Shown in pieces: positions 1 through 6,252 of a stretch of DNA of 7,553 nucleotides. The translations under genes were made by a program, and so were the position numbers. The notes beneath the pieces are model-generated. The model was not told the origin of the DNA and searched no databases. It saw nothing but the letters and a program-made list of their open reading frames with translations. Source of the stretch: Chloroflexota bacterium (GTDB taxonomy: Bacteria; Chloroflexota; Limnocylindria; Limnocylindrales; CSP1-4); assembly GCA_027346765.1 (NCBI GenBank), contig DAIERN010000065.1, positions 1-7,553 on the forward strand. Reading direction: 5' to 3'. The stretch's first letter is position 1. Each line of letters starts with the position of its first letter.

Positions 1-255
1 CAACCGGGACCGCCAGCCGAAGACCGCGCGGCGCAACGCCGGCGAGCCGCTCGCGTCGGCCGCCAGTTCCCAGGCGTGAATGATCGGCACCCCGGCGTTC
101 AGCAAGGCGCCCAAGGCCGCGGCCAGCCGTGCACGCATCTGCTCGAACCTGGCGGGCCACTCGTGGTCGTAGGCCACAATCTGGATCGGGTCGGATGGTC
201 GTTCGGGTCCGATGACGTACCCGCCGGCCGCCAGGGAATCACGCATCGTTGGCAT
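1..255 (-). CDS. GrpB/UPF0157-like N-terminus, partial protein (C-terminus beyond window)
   Basis: An open frame of 85 codons reads leftward off the window edge, so the C-terminus is unseen. The start is the ATG at 255-253, with AGGA eight bases upstream (TCCT at 264-267 on the plus strand). Residues about 23-49 (PIQIVAYDHEWPARFEQMRA, then a Leu/Ala-rich helix) match the opening of GrpB/UPF0157 proteins, a nucleotidyltransferase-fold family of poorly known function. In that family the next segment is normally a His-x-Gly-Ser-Thr signature. Here residues 50-85 instead read LLNAGVPIIHAWELAADASG and then an Arg-rich stretch, with no such motif. Codon third positions stay almost all G/C to the edge, so the frame looks genuinely coding and not frameshifted. 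It may be a GrpB variant with an insertion, a fusion, or a protein only resembling GrpB at its start. Family assignment is moderate; coding status is fairly sure. Confidence 0.6.
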   Translation of the reverse strand, partial: MPTMRDSLAAGGYVIGPERPSDPIQIVAYDHEWPARFEQMRARLAAALGALLNAGVPIIHAWELAADASGSPALRRAVFGWRSRL

Positions 256-274
256 TAGCGCGATCCTAAAGCGG

Positions 275-853
275 ATGCAGGGTCTTATCGCGCTGATCGT
301 CGTGGGCGCCGTTGCGGTCGCCTGCAACGGCTACTACGTGCCGCCGAGCGCTACGCCAAGCCCGATCAACACCGGTGGCCCGATTCTCAGCGCCCAGCCC
401 GGCGCGACCGGTGAGCCCCAGCCGACCGACGCGCCCCAGCCGACCGGCCCGGCAGCGGAGATCGAGATCGACATCACCGGCGGGCGGCACGGCGGCTCGT
501 ATCGCGCGGTGGCGCCGGGCGCGTGCCGCTATCAGCCCGATCGGAACTCGTTCAGCGTGAACTACGCGAACAACGCCGCGGCCGATGGCTTCGTCGCGCT
601 CGAGCTCGCGTTGCGCGACGCGGCGGTGGCGATCGACGACTCGAGCGACGACTTCACCGCGAAGATCAGCGTCGGCGGTCCCAATGGAGGTGTGACCTAC
701 GCGATCGATCCGCGCTCCGGCGAGGGCGACGGGAACGCCTTTCTCGACGCGTCAGAACAGGCCGCGACGCTCGACCTGGAGGCCGACGCGCGCGATGGCG
801 CGACGATCGAGCTGACGGTTATCTGCGAGCTGCCCCAGGCGCCGTCACGCTAG
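275..853 (+). CDS. Putative secreted lipoprotein of unknown family
   Basis: The 192-residue product starts with a hydrophobic segment (residues 2-16) ending in Ala-Val-Ala-Cys. Cys17 is therefore a likely lipidation site, with a weak lipobox because Ala sits at -3. Residues 22-60 form a Pro/Thr/Ser/Gly-rich linker containing ATPSP and PQPT units, typical of tethers that hold a lipoprotein domain away from the membrane. Residues 62-186 alternate polar and hydrophobic positions as in a beta-sandwich and hold only two further cysteines, Cys84 and Cys184, which could form a disulfide across the domain ends. I do not recognise the domain. The ATG at 275 is chosen because the hydrophobic segment follows at once. 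An in-frame ATG at 212 would add 21 residues, including basic ones, but would overlap the divergent gene. No clear ribosome binding site precedes either start. It converges on the hydrolase gene with a 10-bp gap. Confidence 0.72.
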   Translation: MQGLIALIVVGAVAVACNGYYVPPSATPSPINTGGPILSAQPGATGEPQPTDAPQPTGPAAEIEIDITGGRHGGSYRAVAPGACRYQPDRNSFSVNYANNAAADGFVALELALRDAAVAIDDSSDDFTAKISVGGPNGGVTYAIDPRSGEGDGNAFLDASEQAATLDLEADARDGATIELTVICELPQAPSR

Positions 854-867
854 CGGCTATTCGCTAG
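850..867. repeat. 6-bp inverted repeat holding both convergent stop codons
   Basis: CTAGCG (850-855) and CGCTAG (862-867) are perfect reverse complements around a 6-base spacer. The left arm contains the TAG stop of the plus-strand lipoprotein gene (851-853), and the right arm contains the TAG stop of the minus-strand hydrolase gene (866-864). The stem is short and no T-run follows on either strand, so function as a bidirectional terminator is only a possibility. Confidence 0.35.
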
Positions 868-1715
868 GGTCGGACGAGGTCGCCGTAGGCGTCCGGCCGG
901 CGGTCGCGGTAGAACTGCCAGGTGTTGCGGACCTCGTGGATCATGTCGAGGTCCATATCGCGCACGAGCAGCTCCTCGTTGTGCGGGTCGCCCACGTCGC
1001 CAATGAACTGGCCGCGCGGATCGACGAAGTACGACTGGCCGTAGAAGTCGTCGTCGCCCAGCTCTTGCTCGATCCCGACACGGTTGATCGTGCCCACGAA
1101 GTAGCCGTTCGCCAACGCATGGGAAACCTGCTCGACGCGCCACAGGTACTCGGATAGGCCGCGCGAGGTCGCCGAGGGGATGAACACCATCTCGGCGCCA
1201 TTGAGCCCCAGCGCGCGCGCACCTTCCGGGAAGTGCCGGTCATAGCAGATGTACACACCGACCCGGCCGACGGCGGTCTCGAACACCGGATAGCCCAAGT
1301 TGCCCGGTCGGAAGTAGAACTTCTCCCAGAAGCCCTTGACGTGCGGAATGTGGGTCTTGCGGTACTTGCCCAGGTACTTGCCGTCGGCGTCGATCACCGC
1401 GGCGGTGTTGTAGTAGATGCCGGCCGCGTGCTCGTCCTCTTCGTACATAGGCACGATCAGCACCATGCCCGTCTGCTTGGCCAGATCCTGCATCCGTTTC
1501 GTGGTCGGGCCGTCCGGGATCAGCTCGGTATACGAGTAATACTGCGGATCCTGGACCTGGCAGAAGTAGGGCCCGTAGAAGAGCTCCTGGAACAGCATCA
1601 CCTGCGCGCCGTCCTTGGCCGCCTGGTGGGCGTACTGCTCGTGCTTCTGGATCATCGATTCCTTGTCGCCCGTCCAGGTTGCCTGGATCAGCGCGCCGCG
1701 GACGATACGGGCCAT
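864..1715 (-). CDS. Carbon-nitrogen hydrolase, beta-ureidopropionase (N-carbamoyl-beta-alanine amidohydrolase) type
   Basis: A complete 283-residue cytoplasmic enzyme of the nitrilase superfamily. The catalytic set is visible: Glu44 in LFQELFYGPYFCQ, Lys120 in KYRKTHIPH, Cys157 in VYICYDRHFPE, and the supporting Glu131 before the FYFRPGN segment. DGPTT (68-72), GNLGYPVFET (138-147), PSAT-x3-LSEYLW (180-192) and INRVGIE (210-216) resemble animal and bacterial beta-ureidopropionase, which releases beta-alanine, CO2 and ammonia from N-carbamoyl-beta-alanine in reductive pyrimidine breakdown. The related N-carbamoylputrescine amidases cannot be excluded by eye. The ATG at 1715 follows a strong ribosome binding site (GAGGTGAGG on the minus strand, 1727-1719). 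The other pyrimidine-degradation genes are not in the window. It lies 118 bp downstream of the SpoIID-domain gene, with a hairpin between them, so it may have its own promoter. Superfamily is near certain; exact substrate is inference. Confidence 0.93.
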   Translation of the reverse strand: MARIVRGALIQATWTGDKESMIQKHEQYAHQAAKDGAQVMLFQELFYGPYFCQVQDPQYYSYTELIPDGPTTKRMQDLAKQTGMVLIVPMYEEDEHAAGIYYNTAAVIDADGKYLGKYRKTHIPHVKGFWEKFYFRPGNLGYPVFETAVGRVGVYICYDRHFPEGARALGLNGAEMVFIPSATSRGLSEYLWRVEQVSHALANGYFVGTINRVGIEQELGDDDFYGQSYFVDPRGQFIGDVGDPHNEELLVRDMDLDMIHEVRNTWQFYRDRRPDAYGDLVRP

Positions 1716-1718
1716 TTA

Positions 1719-1727
1719 CCTCACCTC
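1719..1727 (-). promoter_or_regulatory. Ribosome binding site of the C-N hydrolase
   Basis: The minus strand reads GAGGTGAGG ending three bases before the ATG at 1715. The first GAGG sits eight bases upstream, a normal distance. It settles the start of the hydrolase gene. Confidence 0.8.
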
Positions 1728-1806
1728 GGGTGTGACGCAGGTCAGCGTTTCAGGCCGCTGAGGGTACACCGAGGAGCGACTGATTCGGTAGCGTCGGAGC
1801 TGCTGT

Positions 1807-1829
1807 GCGCCGCGCTCGTCACGCGGCGC
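1807..1829 (-). terminator. G/C-rich hairpin after the SpoIID-domain gene
   Basis: GCGCCGCG and CGCGGCGC form a perfect 8-bp stem around a 7-base loop, beginning a few bases after the TGA stop of the SpoIID-domain gene (1836-1834). There is no T-run after the stem in the direction of transcription, so it is not a canonical intrinsic terminator. It could still slow polymerase, protect an mRNA 3' end or partly separate the two minus-strand genes. Confidence 0.45.
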
Positions 1830-1833
1830 CAGT

Positions 1834-2517
1834 TCAGCGGCGGCGGATGGCCAGGTCCGGCCCGTAATAGATGCGCAGGATCTGCAGGTAGTCCTTGCCG
1901 GCGCTGGCGCAGCGCACGGCTGTCCGGGCATAGAGCTTCCAGCCGTTCGCATCACTGCCACAACGACCCTTCTGGCCGGCGCGGTAGCCGGTCATGAAGA
2001 AGCGGTCCGACTTGAGCAGGGTGATGTCCCAGGTCAGTGCGACTGCGTCGAAATGGTCCGGCCGAACGCGGGCAGTGCCCGGCCGATAGAGCTGGTCCTG
2101 GATCCCGTCGCGCACGTCGAAGCAGCGGCCGTCGCGCATTTGGCGCGGGTGCATCGCGTGATACCACCCGTACTGCTTGGACGCCACCGCTCCAGCAGCG
2201 ATGACTGCGTGGGGCAGATAGCCCGGCCACTCATGACCGAGAACGGTGACCACGTACTTGCGAAACGGCACCCGATCGATCCGGCCGGACTGGTTGCGAT
2301 AGACGCGGATGTAGTCGGGCGGCTGCGTGGTGCTTGTCCAGCGGCTACAGCCGCCGGAGGGGATTTGCGCAGCGACGCCAGTGGCGGCGAATAGACCCGC
2401 CGGGAGTAATAGCCCCAGGCCCAGGCTCGCAGCCAGGAGTGTGGTGCGTACACGCCGGCGGACGGCGAACGCGCTGATGATCGGCTTTACCCCCGCAGCC
2501 GAATTGGCAGATGGCAC
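1834..2517 (-). CDS. Secreted SpoIID/LytB-domain protein
   Basis: The product has 227 residues. A basic stretch (Arg20-Arg24) leads into a hydrophobic signal segment (about 26-50, ending ATGVAAQ), so it is probably exported, with cleavage near residue 50. The rest resembles the SpoIID/LytB domain: the segment from Tyr88 reads YVVTVLGHEWPGYLPHAVIA, equivalent to the family's Tyr-Val...Glu-Met-Pro...Trp-Pro-Glu-Ala core, with Glu96 at the conserved catalytic position. AGAVASKQYGWY (108-119) matches the Gln-Ala-Val-Ala-Ala-Arg-Thr-Tyr helix with substitutions, and YLQILRIYYG (210-219) matches the family's closing motif. SpoIID is a peptidoglycan lytic transglycosylase acting on denuded glycan in sporulation. 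Relatives occur in non-sporulating bacteria as cell-wall proteins. Four cysteines (57, 132, 186, 203) follow the signal segment and could form disulfides or bind metal. The gene uses a GTG start with a consensus ribosome binding site. The domain is divergent, so enzymatic activity is unproven. Confidence 0.8.
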   Translation of the reverse strand: MPSANSAAGVKPIISAFAVRRRVRTTLLAASLGLGLLLPAGLFAATGVAAQIPSGGCSRWTSTTQPPDYIRVYRNQSGRIDRVPFRKYVVTVLGHEWPGYLPHAVIAAGAVASKQYGWYHAMHPRQMRDGRCFDVRDGIQDQLYRPGTARVRPDHFDAVALTWDITLLKSDRFFMTGYRAGQKGRCGSDANGWKLYARTAVRCASAGKDYLQILRIYYGPDLAIRRR

Positions 2518-2522
2518 TGCTG

Positions 2523-2529
2523 CCTCCTC
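2523..2529 (-). promoter_or_regulatory. Ribosome binding site fixing the GTG start of the SpoIID-domain gene
   Basis: The minus strand reads GAGGAGG followed by five bases and GTG at 2517. The match to the anti-Shine-Dalgarno sequence is near perfect and well spaced. It supports GTG, not a later ATG, as the start. Confidence 0.85.
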
Positions 2530-2547
2530 GGTAGGCCGGCGACGCGC

Positions 2548-2572
2548 GACTTGGCACTGCGCGCTCAGTTCC
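2548..2572 (-). promoter_or_regulatory. Possible ECF-type promoter upstream of the SpoIID-domain gene
   Basis: On the minus strand GGAAC (2572-2568) is followed after 17 bases by GTC (2550-2548), the arrangement seen in many promoters read by extracytoplasmic-function sigma factors. The -10-like GTC ends about 30 bases before the GTG start, leaving room for a short leader with the ribosome binding site. Both elements are short and could occur by chance in GC-rich DNA. Confidence 0.25.
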
Positions 2573-2866
2573 GGCGGATTGGACCGTCCGGTGAGCAGCA
2601 GTCAGGCACGACTAGTCGGGCCAAAGGGTTAACGTCCGAAACCCGCATGGCGGGGAGGGACTCAAGAGGTTCAGCAACGGGCCGGGAATTGGCCGTTTAC
2701 CGACGACTGCTGCCGCTGGGGCGGCTAGCTTGTTCGATTTTCCTCTTCAGTGGTGCGCGAGTGCGCCAAACGATTATGGCACCAAAGGGTCAGGTGCGCC
2801 GCCGAATGGTCATGGAGGAGACCTTTCAGGTGCATTGCACGCTCCGGCGGTTTGGCTTGGCTCGCG
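2573..2866. other. Gene-free stretch between the aminotransferase and the SpoIID-domain gene
   Basis: Together with the putative promoter and leader this is a 349-bp gap. No frame in it has a recognisable protein, a convincing ribosome binding site or strong G/C bias at third positions. It contains small inverted repeats only: GTGCA-T-TGCAC at 2830-2840, GCACC...GGTGC around 2780-2797, and GGTC...GACC around 2808-2823. I see no intrinsic terminator for the aminotransferase gene and no known riboswitch core. Confidence 0.5.
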
Positions 2867-4039
2867 CTACAAAGCCGCTAGACGCTCCGCGGCTGCAACG
2901 AGGGTTTCACGCTTCTTGGGGAACGCGAAACGAATCTTGGAGCGGCCCAGCTCAGGTCGCGAGTAGAACGACGAGCCCGGCACGGTGGCCACGCCCGGGC
3001 GCTCAGTCATGGCCTTGGCGAAGGTGACGTCGTCCTGGTCGGTCAGGGCGCTGATGTCGGTCATGACGTAGTAGGCGCCATTGGGCACGTAGGTCCGGAA
3101 GCCCGCGCCATCCAGCGCGCTGACGAGCAGATCGCGCCGCTCGCGGTAGTTGGCCGCGAGCGTCTGGTAGTACGCGTCAGGCAGGTTCATCGCCACGGCG
3201 CCTGCGGCCTGGAGCGGCGCGGCCGCGCCCACGGTCAGGAAGTCGTGCACCTTGCGGATCGCGCCGGTCAGCGGCGCGGGCGCGATGACCCAGCCGACGC
3301 GCCAGCCGGTGACCGAGTAGGACTTGGAGAGCGAGTTGATGGCCACCGTCCGCTCGGCCATGCCGGGCAGCGTGGCCATGGGGATGTGCGTGCCGGCAAA
3401 GATGATGTGCTCGTAGATGTCGTCGGTGAAGACCAGCGCGTCGTGCTCGATGCACAGCCCCGCGATCAGCTCGAGCTCGGCCCGGGTGAAGACCTTGCCG
3501 GTGGGGTTGTGCGGCGTGTTGAGCACGATGCCGCGCGTGCGCGGCCCGAATGCCGCGCGCAGCTCGGCCTCGTCGATGTGCCAATCGGGCTCGTGCAGCG
3601 TCACATACCGGGGTACCGCGCCGGACAGGATCGCGTCTGGCCCGTAGTTCTCGTAGAACGGCTCGAACACGATGAGCTCGTCCCCGGGGTCGAGCAGCGC
3701 CAGCATGGCCGCGATCATGCCCTCGGTCGCACCGCAGGTGACGGTCAGGTCGGTCTGCGGGTCAACCTTCCAGCCGGGGTAGAAGCGCTGGGTCTTGGCG
3801 CAGATCGCCTCACGAAAGTCGCGCGCGCCCCAGGTGATGGCGTATTGATTGATGTCCGCCTGGATCGCCGCCGCGGCCGCGTCCTTGAGCTCCTGCGGGC
3901 AGGCGAAGTCGGGGAATCCCTGGGCGAGATTGACCGCGTCGTGTTGCAGCGCGAGCCGCGTCATGTCGCGGATGACTGATTCGGTGAACCGCCTGGCCTT
4001 GGCCGACACGCGTGTTGTCGAGGGAATCGCAGCGCTCAT
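2867..4039 (-). CDS. PLP-dependent class I/II aminotransferase (methionine/kynurenine/aromatic type)
   Basis: A complete 390-residue cytoplasmic fold-type I aminotransferase of usual length. Visible features in order: VNLAQGFPDFACP (36-48) at the substrate side; TCGATEG (101-107) for phosphate and ring contacts; NTPHNPTGKVF (174-184) with Asn178; FTDDIYEHI (204-212) with the Asp and Tyr that contact the cofactor ring and oxygen; SLSKSYSVTGWRVGW (236-250) with Lys239 as the Schiff-base lysine; and KIRFAFPK (368-375) with Arg370 for the substrate carboxylate. The Gln-Gly-Phe-Pro-Asp-Phe signature places it near methionine, kynurenine and glutamine transaminases; the amino donor cannot be read from sequence. 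The ATG at 4039 lies 12 bp after the kinase stop codon. No clear ribosome binding site precedes it, so translation may depend on coupling to the kinase. It is the last gene of the response-regulator operon. Confidence 0.93.
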   Translation of the reverse strand: MSAAIPSTTRVSAKARRFTESVIRDMTRLALQHDAVNLAQGFPDFACPQELKDAAAAAIQADINQYAITWGARDFREAICAKTQRFYPGWKVDPQTDLTVTCGATEGMIAAMLALLDPGDELIVFEPFYENYGPDAILSGAVPRYVTLHEPDWHIDEAELRAAFGPRTRGIVLNTPHNPTGKVFTRAELELIAGLCIEHDALVFTDDIYEHIIFAGTHIPMATLPGMAERTVAINSLSKSYSVTGWRVGWVIAPAPLTGAIRKVHDFLTVGAAAPLQAAGAVAMNLPDAYYQTLAANYRERRDLLVSALDGAGFRTYVPNGAYYVMTDISALTDQDDVTFAKAMTERPGVATVPGSSFYSRPELGRSKIRFAFPKKRETLVAAAERLAAL

Positions 4040-4051
4040 GGCGCGGCATTG

Positions 4052-5560
4052 TTACAGGATTGGCTGTGGCCCCCGGCGCGGCAGCCAGACACTGAACACC
4101 GCGCCGCCGCCGGCCGCGTCATCAACGTGGAGCGTCGCCTCCTGGCGCGCGGCGAGGACGCGCGCGATGGCCAGGCCCAGGCCGGTATTGCCCGTTTGGC
4201 GGCGCCGGCCGGCCAAGCGCGCGAATGGCTCGAAGATGCGCAGCCGCTCATGCTCGGGCACACCCGGTCCCTGATCCGCCACGCCGATTGACACCTGCGG
4301 CTGGCGGCCGTCGTTGAGCGGCGCCACCACCAGCCGAATCGTGCCGTCGGGTGGGGAGTGGTCGATCGCGTTGTCGATGAAGATCAGCAGCAGCTGGGTC
4401 ATGCGGTCGGGATCGGCGCGCACGAACAGGTCGCGATCCGCCCCTGTGGCGGCCTGCTGGACCACCTCAAGGCGGACGCCGCGCTCGGTCGCGATCGCCT
4501 CCACCCGCCGCGCCAGCTCGGCGACGAAGCCGCGCATCTCGATCTCTTCGGGCTTGACCACGATTGCGCCGGCGTCGGCGGAGGCGAGCGCCAGCAGGTC
4601 GCCCACCAGGCGCCCCAGCCGGTCCGATTCCGACACGATGTCCGCAACGAGGCGCTGGCCGTCGGGCTGCACCAGGTTCTCGCGCTGCAGGATCTCGGCA
4701 GAGGCGCGGACGACCGAGACCGGCGTGCGCAGCTCGTGCGACGCTGACGCGACAAAGCGCCGCTCGGCGTTGAAGGCCGAGCGGATTGGCCCCATGGCGC
4801 GCGTCGTGACCACCAAAGTGACCACCGCGGCGCCCAGCAGACCGATCAGGCTGGCCAGCACGATCGTGGCCAGGATCGTGCTCGTCTGCTGGTCGTGCTG
4901 GGTCAGCAGAAACCCGGTCTGGAGGAGCGCAACGACTTCGCCGCGGCTGTTCAGGACGCGCTTAGTGAGCAAGCGGATATGAGCGCTGCCGACGGTCACC
5001 GTGCGCAGGTCGTCGCCGCGTGTTGCTGCTCCTGCGGCCGTGGCATCCGGCAGTCCGGTGAGCTTTATCTGCTGAGGGTTTGAAAGCACGTTGGCGTTGG
5101 TGTCGAGCACGAGATAGAAGGTCTGGAAGGACTCGAGCTGGGCTCCGTCGCTGTCGAGCAGACCCAGGCCGGATGAGGCCGGTGTCGGGGCGGTAATAGG
5201 CGTTGGCGCGGCAGTCGGCGCCGCCGTCACACCGCCTTCGCCTTGTTCGGATGTATCGCCGGAAAGGTTGTCCGTTTCGGGCCCAGTCGTTTGACTCGGT
5301 TGTCCCTCCAGGTCGGTCTCCTGCTGGAGCAGTGCCTCCAATGCGGTCAGTCGGGCGGAAGCCACTTGCTCCAACGTGCGATCGACGTTTTCGTTGGTCA
5401 TGCCAATCGCGACCGCGGCCGTGACCAAACCCACGCCGGCGAGCAGCGCGGCGATCAGGGCGAGCGTGACGAAGGCCAGGCCGCGCGACGTCCGCCGGAC
5501 CAGGCGGTCCGACGGAGTCACCGCCGCGACGACGGACTTAGCTGCCCGGTTGAAGCGCAT
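4052..5560 (-). CDS. Sensor histidine kinase (two membrane helices, no HAMP)
   Basis: The 502-residue product has a first membrane helix at about 27-54, an outer region of about 170 residues containing an Ala/Pro/Thr-rich stretch (about 110-130), and a second helix at about 227-253. The histidine of the SASHELRTP box (His275) comes only about 22 residues after helix two, so no HAMP domain fits. The ATPase has an N box (Asn397 in IFIDNAIDHSP), G1 (Asp429 in VADQGPGVP), an F box (RIFEPF, 441-446) and G2 (GNTGLGLAIA, 457-466), all intact. It should autophosphorylate His275 and pass phosphate to the response regulator encoded just upstream. The ATG at 5560 is chosen because GGAG lies six bases before it (5570-5567 on the plus strand). 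A start at 5602 would overlap the regulator gene further. The outer domain is not a family I recognise, so the signal is unknown. Confidence 0.93.
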   Translation of the reverse strand: MRFNRAAKSVVAAVTPSDRLVRRTSRGLAFVTLALIAALLAGVGLVTAAVAIGMTNENVDRTLEQVASARLTALEALLQQETDLEGQPSQTTGPETDNLSGDTSEQGEGGVTAAPTAAPTPITAPTPASSGLGLLDSDGAQLESFQTFYLVLDTNANVLSNPQQIKLTGLPDATAAGAATRGDDLRTVTVGSAHIRLLTKRVLNSRGEVVALLQTGFLLTQHDQQTSTILATIVLASLIGLLGAAVVTLVVTTRAMGPIRSAFNAERRFVASASHELRTPVSVVRASAEILQRENLVQPDGQRLVADIVSESDRLGRLVGDLLALASADAGAIVVKPEEIEMRGFVAELARRVEAIATERGVRLEVVQQAATGADRDLFVRADPDRMTQLLLIFIDNAIDHSPPDGTIRLVVAPLNDGRQPQVSIGVADQGPGVPEHERLRIFEPFARLAGRRRQTGNTGLGLAIARVLAARQEATLHVDDAAGGGAVFSVWLPRRGPQPIL

Positions 5561-6215
5561 AACCGACTCCGCGCACGGTGCGCAGCGCCTTGTTCTGGCC
5601 AAGTGCGCGCAGCTTGCGCCGCAGGTAGTGGATGTACAGGTCGACCACGTTCGAGTAGACGTCAGGCTCAGCGCCCCAGACCGAGTCGAGGATCTGCTGG
5701 CGCGTGACGACCTGGCCCGCGTGGCGAATGAGGTAGCCCAGCAGCGCGTACTCGCGCGCTGACAACAGCTCGCTGCGCTCGCCCACGGTCACCTGGTGGC
5801 GGTCCGGATCGAGCTCGATCGAACCTGCCGCGAGGCGCTCGGCGACGAGCTCCGGGCTGCGCCGGGTGAGCGCGCGCAGCCGTGCCAGCAGCTCGCTGAA
5901 GGCGAACGGCTTGGGCAGGTAATCGTCGGCGCCGGCATCCAGCCCCTGCACGCGGTGCTCGAGCGCCGACAGCGCCGTGACCATCAGCACGGGCGTCGAG
6001 TTGCCGCGGCGGCGCATGGTGCGCAGGACCTGCTCGCCGCTGATTCCGGGCAGCATTTGATCGAGCAGTACAACGTCGTAGCTGTGCTGGCCGGTCAGCT
6101 CGAGCGCGGTCTCACCATCGGCCGCAACGTCAACCGCGTAGCGCTCAGCGACGAGCACACGGCGCACGGCGTCGGCCATGCGCTGTTCGTCTTCGACGAG
6201 CAGAACTCGCTTCAT
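5538..6215 (-). CDS. OmpR-family response regulator
   Basis: The 225-residue product opens with a receiver domain: MKRVLLVEDE with the acidic pocket Glu8/Asp9/Glu10, phosphoacceptor Asp52 in VVLLDQMLPG, Thr80 in MVTAL, and Lys102 in YLPKPFAF. From about residue 130 a winged-helix DNA-binding domain follows, with LLSAREYALLGYL, the recognition-helix region around YSNVVDLYIHYLRRKLR and the closing RTVRGVGYAL wing. It is expected to bind direct repeats as a dimer. The ATG at 6215 gives the standard receiver start. Its only purine-rich match, GGGAGG, ends one base before it, so an ATG at 6224 or a TTG at 6251 remains possible. It is the first gene of the operon and its stop overlaps the kinase start by 23 bp. 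The likely target is the divergent region just upstream. Confidence 0.94.
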   Translation of the reverse strand: MKRVLLVEDEQRMADAVRRVLVAERYAVDVAADGETALELTGQHSYDVVLLDQMLPGISGEQVLRTMRRRGNSTPVLMVTALSALEHRVQGLDAGADDYLPKPFAFSELLARLRALTRRSPELVAERLAAGSIELDPDRHQVTVGERSELLSAREYALLGYLIRHAGQVVTRQQILDSVWGAEPDVYSNVVDLYIHYLRRKLRALGQNKALRTVRGVGYALQPGS

Positions 6216-6252
6216 GCCTCCCATATAGGCATTGCTGGCGGCTTCGCGCAAG

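Noticed and set aside
1233..1997. Plus-strand frame of 254 codons
   Set aside because: It runs antisense to the C-N hydrolase and into the SpoIID-domain gene, both of which have conserved motifs and strong ribosome binding sites. Its product resembles nothing known.
2724..2834. Minus-strand frame of about 36 codons in the 349-bp gap
   Set aside because: Third-position G/C is well below that of the real genes, there is no ribosome binding site, and the product has no feature of note.
2750..2845. Possible riboswitch or structured RNA suggested by clustered small inverted repeats
   Set aside because: No known riboswitch core could be matched, stems are only 4-6 pairs, and plus-strand transcription would lead into no gene. 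Kept only as part of the intergenic observation.
2551..3027. Plus-strand frame of 158 codons covering the intergenic gap
   Set aside because: It overlaps the 3' end of the aminotransferase antisense, has no ribosome binding site and no recognisable sequence.
3245..3979. Plus-strand frame of 244 codons
   Set aside because: Antisense shadow of the aminotransferase, whose catalytic motifs are intact.
4314..4982. Plus-strand frame of 222 codons
   Set aside because: Antisense to the kinase catalytic region; Arg/Ser-rich with no domain.
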